A stretch of 37,333 nt of DNA from Acidobacteriota bacterium (GTDB lineage: Bacteria > Actinomycetota > Acidimicrobiia > Acidimicrobiales > Acidimicrobilacustridaceae): contig JAGWYK010000018.1 in NCBI GenBank assembly GCA_018969405.1, positions 1-37,333 of the forward strand, written 5' to 3'. Both the position numbers and the translations under genes were made by a program. Within the stretch, counting starts at the first letter, position 1; every line of letters starts with the position of its first letter. The notes below the pieces were generated by a model, which was not told the DNA's origin, did no database searches, and was given only the letters and a program-made list of their open reading frames with translations. This document shows positions 1-8,083 of this stretch, piece by piece.

Positions 1-4
1 GCGT

Positions 5-58
5 CCATCCACGCGTCCATCCACAGCGACCCCGGGCATCATCCACAGGCGATCCACA
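5..58. repeat. DnaA-box-like repeat cluster upstream of dnaB
   Basis: Four copies of ATCCAC start at 7, 19, 41 and 52, so they are spaced 12, 22 and 11 bp apart, close to whole helical turns. The first two lie in a tandem GCGTCCATCCAC. Read against the DnaA box TTATCCACA, the copy at 39-47 (TCATCCACA) matches 8 of 9, those at 17-25 and 50-58 match 7 of 9, and 5-13 matches 6 of 9. The array ends about 73 bp before the dnaB start. DnaA binding is inference; the repeats themselves are plain in the sequence. Confidence 0.45.
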
Positions 59-131
59 GGGTGTTCCCCAATGATCTGCAGGGTTTTCCCGCTATCGATC
101 CCCAGCCCATCTGGGGGAGGCTGGTCCCCTC

Positions 132-1499
132 ATGAGCTCCCTCGACGACACTCCTCGATCCTCCGCCCCCGCCGGTCCCACCCGGGTCCCGCCCCACAAC
201 CTCCAGGCTGAGGAATCCCTGCTCGGCGCCATGCTGCTGTCGCGCGATGCCATCGCCGTGGCCTCCGAGAAGCTCGATCCTGAGCACTTCTACAAGCCGG
301 CCCACGGACACATCTACGAGGCCATCACCTCACTCAACGCCGCCGGTGAGCCCGCCGATCCGGTCACCGTGGCCGAGGAGCTGCGCCGGGCCGGACTCCT
401 CGACGTCATCGGGGGACCGGCCACGCTCGTCACCCTCCAGGCCGCCACGCCGGCCATCTCCAACGCCGGCCGCTACGCCACCATCATCGAGGAGCACGCC
501 CTGCTGCGTCGTCTCATCGGCGTGGCCGGGGAGATCGCCGAGATGAGCTACAGCCTCCCCGACGACGTCACCAAGGCGGTCGACACCGCCGAGTCGCTCA
601 TGTTCGAGGTCGGTCAGCGGCGGGTCACCGACACCATGGCACCCATCGATGATCTCCTCAACGCCAACCTCGATCGTCTCGAGATGCTCCACGAGCGCGG
701 TGATGCCATCACCGGTCTCCCCACCGGCTTCGGCGATCTCGATGATCTCCTCTCCGGGCTGCAGCCCAACGCCCTCTATGTGGTGGGAGCCCGCCCCTCC
801 ATGGGCAAGACCGCACTCGCCCTGGGCGTGGCCACCAGCGCCGCCATCGAGAGCAACCGTCCGGTGCTGGTGTTCTCCCTCGAGATGGGACAGCTCGAGC
901 TCACCCAGCGCATGCTCTGCTCCGAGGCCCGCGTCGACTCCAAGAAGCTCCGCAACGGATCGCTCAACGAGACCGACTGGAGCAAGATCGCCCACGCCAC
1001 CGGTCGTCTCGCCTCGGCCCCCATCTGGATCGACGACAACCCGACGGTCACCATCGCCGAGATCCGGTCCAAGGCCCGCCGCCTCAAGAGTCGCGCCGGC
1101 GATCTCGGCCTCGTGGTGGTCGACTACCTCCAGCTCATGAGCGGCCGGTCCAGTGCCGAGAACCGGCAGGTCGAGGTCTCGGAGATCTCCCGAGGGCTCA
1201 AGATCCTCGCCCGCGAGCTCGAGTGCCCGGTCATCGCCCTCTCGCAGCTGTCCCGACAGCTCGAGATGCGTGGCGACAAGCGCCCCATGCTCGCCGATCT
1301 CCGGGAGAGCGGCTCGATCGAGCAGGACGCGGATGTGGTCATGTTCATCTACCGCGATGAGGTCTACAACCCCGACTCCCCCGATCGGGGCACCGCCGAG
1401 ATCCTCGTCAGCAAACACCGCAACGGTCCCACCGGCATGGTGCGGCTGGCCTTCCTCGACCACTACACCAAGTTCGCCAACATGGCCCGAGGGGTCTGA
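132..1499 (+). CDS. dnaB: Replicative DNA helicase DnaB
   Basis: Hexameric 5'-3' helicase that unwinds the chromosome at the replication fork and recruits primase. The 455-residue product has the usual DnaB length. An N-terminal DnaB domain (about residues 20-125, starting PHNLQAEESLLGAMLL) is followed by a RecA-like ATPase domain. Walker A is GARPSMGKT (219-227) and the Walker B region is VVVDYLQLM near residue 330. Later DnaB C-terminal motifs are also present (LSQLSRQLEMR, LRESGSIEQDAD). No intein interrupts it. The start is supported by GGGGGAGG at 113-120, eleven bases before ATG. It is preceded by DnaA-box-like repeats and followed 58 bp later by the polysaccharide genes. Confidence 0.97.
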   Translation: MSSLDDTPRSSAPAGPTRVPPHNLQAEESLLGAMLLSRDAIAVASEKLDPEHFYKPAHGHIYEAITSLNAAGEPADPVTVAEELRRAGLLDVIGGPATLVTLQAATPAISNAGRYATIIEEHALLRRLIGVAGEIAEMSYSLPDDVTKAVDTAESLMFEVGQRRVTDTMAPIDDLLNANLDRLEMLHERGDAITGLPTGFGDLDDLLSGLQPNALYVVGARPSMGKTALALGVATSAAIESNRPVLVFSLEMGQLELTQRMLCSEARVDSKKLRNGSLNETDWSKIAHATGRLASAPIWIDDNPTVTIAEIRSKARRLKSRAGDLGLVVVDYLQLMSGRSSAENRQVEVSEISRGLKILARELECPVIALSQLSRQLEMRGDKRPMLADLRESGSIEQDADVVMFIYRDEVYNPDSPDRGTAEILVSKHRNGPTGMVRLAFLDHYTKFANMARGV

Positions 1500-1544
1500 C
1501 CCACGAACCGGCGGGGCCTGAAGATTCTGGCGACCCCTCGTGGG
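1500..1544 (+). terminator. Possible stem-loop after dnaB
   Basis: CCCACGA (1500-1506) pairs perfectly with TCGTGGG (1538-1544), and an inner GGGG (1513-1516) can pair with CCCC (1534-1537). There is no T run. The right arm ends just before the TAGCCT promoter element of the next gene, so it could separate the dnaB transcript from the polysaccharide transcript. Function is inferred from position only. Confidence 0.3.
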
Positions 1545-1545
1545 G

Positions 1546-1551
1546 TAGCCT
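1546..1551 (+). promoter_or_regulatory. -10 element for leaderless start of the BY-kinase gene
   Basis: TAGCCT ends exactly six bases before the ATG at 1558, and no Shine-Dalgarno sequence precedes that ATG. This matches the actinobacterial TANNNT-N6-start layout of leaderless transcripts, in which transcription begins at the start codon. Confidence 0.45.
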
Positions 1552-1557
1552 CGGCGC

Positions 1558-3270
1558 ATGGATGAGTCAGCACCGCAGTCCTTCGATCCCCGAAGGCTCA
1601 TCGCCATCGGCGTCCGTCGTTGGCGGGTCGTGCTCGTGGCCTTCGTGCTCTTCGCCGTCCCCGGGTACATCTTCGCCGCCACCAAGACCAAGATGTACGC
1701 CGCCAAGGCGGAGGTCGTGATCAGCGATCCCTCCACCAACACCGTCTTCGACTCCACCGGGGCCCAGGTCCGCATCGACCCGGCCCGCACCCTGCAGACC
1801 CAGGTGTCGGTGGCCGAGTCCCCCGAGGTCCTCGCCTGCACCGAGGACAAACTCGGTGATCAGGCCGGCGATCTGGGTGGCATCTCCGCCTCCGACCACG
1901 TCGACTCCGATGTGCTCACCATCCGAGTCACCAGTCGCGTCCCCCAGGTGGCCCGTGACGGCGCCGATGACGCACTCGCCTGCCTGATCGAGGTCAACGG
2001 CCAGTCCCGCAGTGACGCGCTGCTCCAGCGGGCCGACGAGCTCCGCCAGAAGGCCCTCGCCCTCGAGGGTCAGTCCGCCTCGGCCGATCAGATCAAGAAC
2101 TACCTGACCCTCGCCGATCAGGCGGAGATCGACTCCAAGGTGGTCGACAGCAGTTATCGGATCATCCGGCGGGCTGATCTCCCCACCTCGCCCTACGCCC
2201 CGAACCCGCTCAAGGACTCCCTCGTCTTCGGCTTCCTCGGCCTCATGGTCGGCGTGGCCATCGTGTTCGTGCTCGAACGCATCGACGACCGCATCGGCTT
2301 CGGCGACGCCGATGGTCTCGGCGGTGCCAGCGTGCTCGTCACGGTGCCCCTCGGTGGTCCGATCGGGCGTCGCAAGAAGTTCCCGACGCTCCCCCGAGAC
2401 TTCTCCGCCAACAAGCGCCAGTTCACCGAATCCATCCGCTCGCTTGCGACCACGGTCAAGTTCACCAAGACCGTCGACGGCACCTCGGTCTATGCGGTCA
2501 CCAGCGCCAACGCCGGTGAGGGCAAGTCCACCATCGCCGCCAACCTCGCCTACACCCTGGCCTGTGAGGGCAACAACGTCGTGGTGGTCTCGGCCGACCT
2601 CCGTCGTCCCACCGTCGGCCAGTACTTCGGTGTCGCCGAGTCCAAGCTCGAGGGACTCTCGTCCATCCTCACCGGCGATGCCGTCGTCGCCGACTGCATC
2701 GTGAAGCACCCGGATGAGCCCCGTCTCGTGCTGCTGTCCTCGGGACCCATGGTCTCCAATCCCGGTGGTCTCCTCGGTTCCTCCCGGATGGGCGAGATCC
2801 TCCAGAGCATCGTCAACTCCGGTGCCGACTACGTGATCGTCGACTCGGCGCCGCTGGTGCCGGTGAGCGACACGCTCTCGATGCTGCGTCACGTCGACAA
2901 GGTCATCATGGTGGCCGTGCCCGGTCGGACCGGCATGCACGTGCTCGGGCAGACCATCGATCGCGTCACCCGTCTCGGCGGGTCGGTGCTCGGCATCGTG
3001 CTCAACGGCTTCAACCCGAAGATCCCCGGCTACTACTACGGCTACGGCAAGGGCGGCTACGGCCGCTACGGGTACGGCCGCTACGGCTACGGCTATGGCC
3101 GCTACGGCTACGGCCGCTACGGCTACGGGGGCCGGTACGGGTACGGCCGTTACGGCTACGGCCGCTACGGCTACAGCGGCTACGACGACGACGCCAACAT
3201 GAAGTACATCGACCCGGTCGAGCCGGTGGGTCTGCCGGCCGCCGAGGATTCGGCCGACAGAACCTCGTGA
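1558..3270 (+). CDS. Polysaccharide chain-length regulator / BY-family tyrosine kinase with Tyr-rich tail
   Basis: Membrane protein that controls polysaccharide polymerisation and export by autophosphorylation. The 570-residue chain has a first membrane segment at about 23-41, an extracytoplasmic Wzz-type domain, a second segment near 220-240, and a cytoplasmic P-loop kinase domain. Walker A is ANAGEGKST (about 317-325), Walker A' is VVVVSADLRRP (about 340-350) and Walker B is VIVDSAPL (about 427-434). BY-kinases end in a tyrosine cluster that is phosphorylated in trans. Here it is extreme: 21 tyrosines between residues 492 and 542 in a Gly-Arg-Tyr-Gly-Tyr repeat. Fusion of the membrane adaptor and kinase in one chain is the proteobacterial Wzc layout and also occurs in actinobacteria. 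It heads a + strand run with the polymerase (40 bp gap) and flippase. Confidence 0.92.
   Translation: MDESAPQSFDPRRLIAIGVRRWRVVLVAFVLFAVPGYIFAATKTKMYAAKAEVVISDPSTNTVFDSTGAQVRIDPARTLQTQVSVAESPEVLACTEDKLGDQAGDLGGISASDHVDSDVLTIRVTSRVPQVARDGADDALACLIEVNGQSRSDALLQRADELRQKALALEGQSASADQIKNYLTLADQAEIDSKVVDSSYRIIRRADLPTSPYAPNPLKDSLVFGFLGLMVGVAIVFVLERIDDRIGFGDADGLGGASVLVTVPLGGPIGRRKKFPTLPRDFSANKRQFTESIRSLATTVKFTKTVDGTSVYAVTSANAGEGKSTIAANLAYTLACEGNNVVVVSADLRRPTVGQYFGVAESKLEGLSSILTGDAVVADCIVKHPDEPRLVLLSSGPMVSNPGGLLGSSRMGEILQSIVNSGADYVIVDSAPLVPVSDTLSMLRHVDKVIMVAVPGRTGMHVLGQTIDRVTRLGGSVLGIVLNGFNPKIPGYYYGYGKGGYGRYGYGRYGYGYGRYGYGRYGYGGRYGYGRYGYGRYGYSGYDDDANMKYIDPVEPVGLPAAEDSADRTS
3031..3183 (+). repeat. 15-bp minisatellite coding the Tyr-rich BY-kinase tail
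   Basis: An in-frame tandem repeat with unit GGCCGCTACGGCTAC and wobble variants (ggg, tat, gtt) encodes G-R-Y-G-Y units from Y492 to Y542. The repeat number could change by slippage in steps that keep the reading frame. That would alter the number of phosphorylatable tyrosines without breaking the protein. Confidence 0.85.
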
Positions 3271-3310
3271 GCCACGGCCGTCGCGTCATGACCCGAGGAG
3301 CCGCTGCGCC

Positions 3311-4660
3311 ATGGTTCTGATCTCGTCCGTCGCCGTGTTCGTCACGCTCGGGATCATCTATCGGGCCTACGCGAACTGGCTGTTCAGCCCGGTGGGGCTG
3401 TTCGCCGTGTCGTTCATGCTCTCCTACGGCGTTCGGATCGCGTTCATCTCCACTGGCCTCGACAGCGAGTATCCCGACTCGCTGTTCCGGTTCGGCTCCC
3501 CGATGCTCTCGGCCAACCTGTATCTGATCGGCTTCCTCGCCATGTGCGGTCTCGGACTGCTCGCCGGGTCCCATTCCGATCTGCGGCTGCGGTTCCTGTT
3601 CCCCTCCACCGACGGTGCGGTCGACACCGCCAAGGCGTTCCGCATCGCCACCATCCTCACCGGCATCTGGTTCCTCATCATCGTGTTCCTGTTCGCCCGG
3701 TACGGGAGCTACGCCCGGATGGTGCGGGCCTCGAAGGTGGACAAGGAGTTCGCCGGTCTGTTCTTCCTGCTGGTGTTCCCGACGTCGGGGACGATCACCT
3801 CCATCCTCGTCTTCCTGCTCACGGTGCGCGACCGCGTCGGTCGCTTCACCCCTCGTCAACGATCGATGGCGACCATCTCGGTCATCTACGCCCTGTTCAA
3901 CGGTGTGGGCGTGTACCTCTGGGGTGCTCGGTCCCTGCTGGTGCTCACCGCAGTCCAGCTGGTCATCGGGTACTTCGTGTTCCGACCCCGGGGCACCACT
4001 CGTCGTCTCCGGGGCACACGCGGCCGTGTCGTCATCGGCATCCTCGTCGCCATCGGTCTCGGCACGCTGATGGTGGTCGGTCTCCGGGTGTACCGCGATC
4101 AGGCCCTGTCGGGCTCGGTCTCGGGAAGCATCAAGGGTCAGACCGTCGTTCGACAGCTCTCAGTGGCCGCCAACACCGTGCACTACGACGCCTATCTGCT
4201 CGCCGTGCGCGACTGGCCGACAACTCATCGTTTCCGTGGTGGTCTCGACATCTACAACGGTGCTGTGGGGGTGATCCCGCGCGCCCTCTGGCCCGGCAAA
4301 CCGACGTTCGTGGCTCCCGGTGCGTGGTTCCGCCAGGTGTACGAGCCCAACACCCGCAACGGCTGGCCCATGGGCGCACCGGGCACCTGGTACCTCAACT
4401 TCGGCCGCATCGGCATCCTCATCTGTGGGCTCGTCACCGGGATCGTGCTCTCGGCGGCGTTACGATCGATGTCCCGGACCCGAACCGAACCTCTGGCCTT
4501 CGTGATGGCCTTCGCCGTGGGCATCTGGGTGCTCGGTGACGGCGTCGACGGCGAGTTCGTCGTGAAGTGGGCGCAGTTCGTGCTGCCCATGCTCCTGCTG
4601 ATCCCGCTGATGCGTCGGCAGCGGCGAACCGCAGCAGTGCCGGTGCCCGTCACCGTCTGA
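3311..4660 (+). CDS. O-antigen/capsule polymerase (Wzy-like) membrane protein
   Basis: A 449-residue polytopic membrane protein with about ten to twelve hydrophobic segments, beginning with one at residues 1-20. A long extracytoplasmic loop (about residues 255-370) contains GGLDIYNGAVGVIPRALWPGKP and RNGWPMGAPGTWYLNFGRIG, a type of loop common in Wzy polymerases that join repeat units on their lipid carrier outside the membrane. Wzy proteins diverge strongly, so the call rests on topology, this loop and position between the BY-kinase and the flippase. A GAGGAG motif (3295-3300) supports the ATG. The stop codon overlaps the flippase start (TGATG at 4658-4662), which indicates translational coupling. 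Confidence 0.75.
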   Translation: MVLISSVAVFVTLGIIYRAYANWLFSPVGLFAVSFMLSYGVRIAFISTGLDSEYPDSLFRFGSPMLSANLYLIGFLAMCGLGLLAGSHSDLRLRFLFPSTDGAVDTAKAFRIATILTGIWFLIIVFLFARYGSYARMVRASKVDKEFAGLFFLLVFPTSGTITSILVFLLTVRDRVGRFTPRQRSMATISVIYALFNGVGVYLWGARSLLVLTAVQLVIGYFVFRPRGTTRRLRGTRGRVVIGILVAIGLGTLMVVGLRVYRDQALSGSVSGSIKGQTVVRQLSVAANTVHYDAYLLAVRDWPTTHRFRGGLDIYNGAVGVIPRALWPGKPTFVAPGAWFRQVYEPNTRNGWPMGAPGTWYLNFGRIGILICGLVTGIVLSAALRSMSRTRTEPLAFVMAFAVGIWVLGDGVDGEFVVKWAQFVLPMLLLIPLMRRQRRTAAVPVPVTV

Positions 4661-6000
4661 TGTCGGCGATCACCAGTGCGAGACTCCGTCGGTTCGGGCC
4701 GGCGGCATGGTCGATGGGCTCCCGGGTCCTGGCCGGTGTCAGCTTCCTGCTCGTCAACTCCTACCTCGCCCGACGTCTCGGTCCCGCCGATTTCGGCATC
4801 GTCGCCGTGGTCACCAGCGTCGCCATGTTCGGCTCGTTCGTCACCACCGCCGGTGTCAACCGGGTGCTGCTGCGCAACGTGGCCGGCGGTCTCGCCACCG
4901 GGCGCGGTGAGCAGGTCAGTCTCGACCTCTCGTTCGCCCGGCGCATCCTGGCCGCCAGCATCCCGATCGGCGGTGGGATCACCTTCCTGATGTCCGCCTT
5001 CTTCGTCCGACATGCCAGCGATGTCGTCTCGGCATCGGTCGCCGGTGCCCTCGTGGCCGTCGGCTCCGGCCTCATGCTCCTGTTCGCCGATCTGCTGCGA
5101 GGTCTGGGCGAGATCCATCTGGCCAATCTCGGTGCCGGTCGCAACGGTGGGGCCATCGCCACGACCCTCTACGCCGTGCTCCTGGCGGTCACCGGTCGCG
5201 ACCTGCTGTCCAGCACGAGCGCACTGCTGCTCAACGTCGCCGCCCTGCTGATCTCGGTCCTTGCCTCCTACATCGTCTACCGCCGCCTGCGGCCGCCAGC
5301 GGTGTCGGCGTCGACCATCGTGGATGCCGGTGTCGAGCGGGCCTTCGTGGTGAGCTCGCTGCTCTTCATGGGCACACAGCTGGCGGCCTTCACCGCATCC
5401 CAGGTCGATCTCTGGGTGGTCAGTGGCAATCTGAGTGAACGATCAGCGGGCATCTACGCGGCGGCGCTGCGCCTGATGGGCGTGGTCTCGATGCCGCTGC
5501 TGGCTGCGCAACTGATCGTGTCCTCACGTGTCGCTGCGCTGCGGGCCCTCGGTCGCATGGCGGAGCTCGAGGCCCTGGTGCGCCGCACAGCCACCATCAT
5601 CACGGTGCCGGCCCTGCTGATCCTGCTCCCCTGTGTCCTGGCCCCCGGATGGATCCTCACCCTGTTCTACGGTCGGCGGTACGAATCGGGTGCCTTCGTC
5701 CTCGCCGCCCTCGGAATGGCCCAGATGGTCAATGTCGTCACCGGACTCTGTGGGACCACCCTGGCGATGTGCTCCAAGGAACAGCTCCTGCTGCGGGTCT
5801 CGCTGCTCTGGACGGTGCTGTCCTTCGTCTGTGATCTCGCCGCTGCCCGAGTGTTCGGTATGAACGGTGTGGCGGTGGCCTCGGGCCTCACCACCGCTGG
5901 GCAGTACATCATGTTCTGGGTGATGGCCAGGGTCTCGCTCGGGGTGTGGACCCATCCCGGCCGACTCCGCATGCCGGCGAGCTCAGCGCCGGCGACCTAG
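4660..6000 (+). CDS. Polysaccharide flippase (Wzx/MATE-like superfamily)
   Basis: A 446-residue integral membrane protein with about twelve to fourteen hydrophobic segments. Near the N-terminus it carries the oligosaccharide-flippase signature SYLARRLGPADFGIVAVVTS, as in the polysaccharide-synthesis (PST) family. It should translocate lipid-linked repeat units from the cytoplasm to the outer face for polymerisation. The start at 4660 overlaps the polymerase stop by one base. An in-frame ATG further upstream (4567) lies inside the polymerase gene and would add 31 unlikely residues. Its TAG stop shares a CTAG palindrome (5997-6000) with the stop of the convergent glycosyltransferase gene. Confidence 0.85.
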   Translation: MSAITSARLRRFGPAAWSMGSRVLAGVSFLLVNSYLARRLGPADFGIVAVVTSVAMFGSFVTTAGVNRVLLRNVAGGLATGRGEQVSLDLSFARRILAASIPIGGGITFLMSAFFVRHASDVVSASVAGALVAVGSGLMLLFADLLRGLGEIHLANLGAGRNGGAIATTLYAVLLAVTGRDLLSSTSALLLNVAALLISVLASYIVYRRLRPPAVSASTIVDAGVERAFVVSSLLFMGTQLAAFTASQVDLWVVSGNLSERSAGIYAAALRLMGVVSMPLLAAQLIVSSRVAALRALGRMAELEALVRRTATIITVPALLILLPCVLAPGWILTLFYGRRYESGAFVLAALGMAQMVNVVTGLCGTTLAMCSKEQLLLRVSLLWTVLSFVCDLAAARVFGMNGVAVASGLTTAGQYIMFWVMARVSLGVWTHPGRLRMPASSAPAT

Positions 6001-7172
6001 CTCCGGCCTCGGTGCGCAGCGATGACCTCGCGGTAGATCCCCTCGAGCGCATCGAGCTGGCGCTCCGGGCTGTAGTTCATCTCGTACTCGGCCCGGGCGT
6101 TGCGCCGCAGCGCAGCCCGGTCGGCCTCCTCGAAGAACCAGCGGACCGCCCGCACCAGATCGGTGGCATCGCCGGATCGGAAGCGATCCCCGGTGCGGCC
6201 GGGATCGATGAGGTCGCTGAAGTTCCCGACGTCACTGGCGATGATCGGGGTGCCGATCGAGAACGACTCGGGGATCAGCAGGGGCAGACCCTCGAACCAT
6301 TCCGAGGGCATCAGCACGACCTCGGCATCGGCCAGGAACCGGGCCACTCCCTCGGAGTCCATCCACGACAGCACCGTGATGCGGGGATCACGGGCGGCGG
6401 CCGCCTCGATCTCCCCTCGGAGCACGCCATCGCCCACGAAGGTGATCCGGATGTCGGCCTCCATCTGGGTCCAGGCCCGCAGGATCGTGCGGATGCCCTT
6501 CTCCTCGATGAAGCGACCCAGATAGGCGGCGAAGCCACGGGGCTGCTGGGCGGGCGGACCGGGATCGGGTGCAGCGTTGGGCAGCACCGAGATGCGATCG
6601 GCGGGGATGCCCTCGGCGATGAGCTTCTCGCGCATGAACGGGGTGAGGGCGATGAATCGATCGATGCCCCGGGTGAAGGTGCCGACGTTGTGGTGCAGCG
6701 TGAGCGAGGTGGCCATGGCCAGTGAGCCGGGGAGACTGTTCTTGTAACAGCGATGGATCACGGCAGGAGCCTTGATCCGCCGTCCCACACACTGCTCGCA
6801 GATGGCGTTCTCCCGCAGGAGTGTGGCGTTGATGCAGCTGTAGCGATAGCTGTGCGAGGTGTTGACCACCGGGATCCCGGCACGGCGGGCGGCCACGAAC
6901 ACCGAGGGCGACATGATCGGGAACGGGGTGTGCACATGGATGATGTCGGGGCGGAACTCGCTGATCCGTCGGTTGGTCTCGACCACGGCCTCGTGGTTCC
7001 AGACCGCTTTGAGTGCGGCGCGCACCGAGCCGATGCGCTCGACCTCACGGTTGTCGATGAGCATGGTGTCGACCTCATGGCCCCGGGCGATGAGACCATC
7101 GCGTTCGCGCTCGTGCTCGATGTCGACGCCACCGCGGGCGTACTGCTTGTTGTGCAGCTGCAGGATCCTCAT
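5997..7172 (-). CDS. GT4-family glycosyltransferase
   Basis: Cytoplasmic GT-B glycosyltransferase of 391 residues, predicted to add a sugar from an activated donor to the growing repeat unit. The N-terminal acceptor domain begins MRILQLHNKQYARGGVD, and DIIHVHTPF follows. The C-terminal donor domain has YLGRFIEEKGI and the EX7E motif EGLPLLIPE typical of retaining GT4 enzymes. A four-cysteine stretch around residues 115-145 (SCIN, CEQC, HRCY) is a possible metal site or structural feature of this subfamily. It is the last gene of a three-gene - strand operon. Its ATG overlaps the sulfotransferase stop by three bases (7170-7172 against 7169-7171). Substrate is not predictable. Confidence 0.9.
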   Translation of the reverse strand: MRILQLHNKQYARGGVDIEHERERDGLIARGHEVDTMLIDNREVERIGSVRAALKAVWNHEAVVETNRRISEFRPDIIHVHTPFPIMSPSVFVAARRAGIPVVNTSHSYRYSCINATLLRENAICEQCVGRRIKAPAVIHRCYKNSLPGSLAMATSLTLHHNVGTFTRGIDRFIALTPFMREKLIAEGIPADRISVLPNAAPDPGPPAQQPRGFAAYLGRFIEEKGIRTILRAWTQMEADIRITFVGDGVLRGEIEAAAARDPRITVLSWMDSEGVARFLADAEVVLMPSEWFEGLPLLIPESFSIGTPIIASDVGNFSDLIDPGRTGDRFRSGDATDLVRAVRWFFEEADRAALRRNARAEYEMNYSPERQLDALEGIYREVIAAHRGRS

Positions 7173-8083
7173 CGACGGGCCCAGGACGGAGCGCCGTCCC
7201 CCAGCAGTTCGGCGACGGCGACGCGCTCATCGGCGAAGAGGGTGTCGAGCCGGACCCGTTCCTCGGCGGACATCTCCATCTGCTGCACCGAGGTCGAGCG
7301 CACCTTCTCGCGCAGGCGCCAGGGCACCACTGTGCGGATCAGCCAGCGCAGCGGCGGGACGCGGCGGATCCAGCGCAGGGTCTGGGTCATCAGGCGGTTG
7401 CGCGCCATGCCGCCGGCGTTGACGCGCAGTTCATGATCGGTGGCGGGGAACGGTGACAGGCCGAGGAACTCGCTGCAGCGGGCGAGTCCGGCCTCCTTGT
7501 CCGCCATGAAATCCTCGTAGCCGAGGATGAGGATCCGATCGGGTCCGAAGGTCTCGAGGAAGGGCCGCAGCTGTTCGCTGTAGAACCCCATGCGGGTGTA
7601 GTGCCAGATGTGGTGGTACCCGGCGGCGATGCGTTCGGCCTCGAGATCGAGACCGCGGCTGAAGGTCTCGTGCTCGAAGCCCCGCCCGGTCCAGTACTGG
7701 AACGCGGAGAAGGCGCGCTCGGTGGGATCGCGGAGCATGACGATCATCTTCACGTCGGGGCAGTACCGCTGGATGTTCGCCACGGCCGCATCGTGGTAGT
7801 AGAGCGTCGACACCGAGCCGTCGCCGAGCTCGCGCACCCCTTCCACCGGTCTGAACAACTGGCGCCACGCCGCTTCGTCGGTGATGGCGAAGCGGTTGAT
7901 GGTCTCGGCATCACCGGGTCCGGCGAAGGCCACCTTCTCACCGGCGAAGGCGAGGAAGTGGGGTTCCTTGGGCTCGCAGACGGCGATCTCGGGATGCGAG
8001 TCGAGCATCCTGGTGAGATAGGTGGTGCCGCAGCGGGCGGCACCGATCACGAGGAAGGTGGGTCCGGTCACCGACGGTGTCAT
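7169..8083 (-). CDS. PAPS-dependent sulfotransferase
   Basis: A 304-residue sulfotransferase that moves sulfate from 3'-phosphoadenylylsulfate to a hydroxyl or amino group, here most likely on a sugar. The 5'-phosphosulfate loop GAARCGTTYLTRML lies at residues 12-25. The 3'-phosphate-binding motif RDPTERAFSAF follows around residues 117-127. No membrane segment is evident, so it should act in the cytoplasm on precursor sugars. It sits between two GT4 genes with overlapping start and stop codons on both sides, which ties it to the polysaccharide. The alternative, a small-molecule sulfotransferase, is less likely in this operon. Confidence 0.9.
   Translation of the reverse strand: MTPSVTGPTFLVIGAARCGTTYLTRMLDSHPEIAVCEPKEPHFLAFAGEKVAFAGPGDAETINRFAITDEAAWRQLFRPVEGVRELGDGSVSTLYYHDAAVANIQRYCPDVKMIVMLRDPTERAFSAFQYWTGRGFEHETFSRGLDLEAERIAAGYHHIWHYTRMGFYSEQLRPFLETFGPDRILILGYEDFMADKEAGLARCSEFLGLSPFPATDHELRVNAGGMARNRLMTQTLRWIRRVPPLRWLIRTVVPWRLREKVRSTSVQQMEMSAEERVRLDTLFADERVAVAELLGDGAPSWARR

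Noticed and set aside
3031-3183. The periodic repeat as a CRISPR-like or tandem non-coding array
   Set aside because: It is in frame within a clear BY-kinase gene, has no unique spacers and encodes the expected tyrosine-rich tail.
5997-6000. Four-base overlap of the flippase and glycosyltransferase stops (CTAG) as a frameshift or assembly error
   Set aside because: Both proteins end at normal family lengths; tail-to-tail sharing of a CTAG palindrome is a common compact arrangement.
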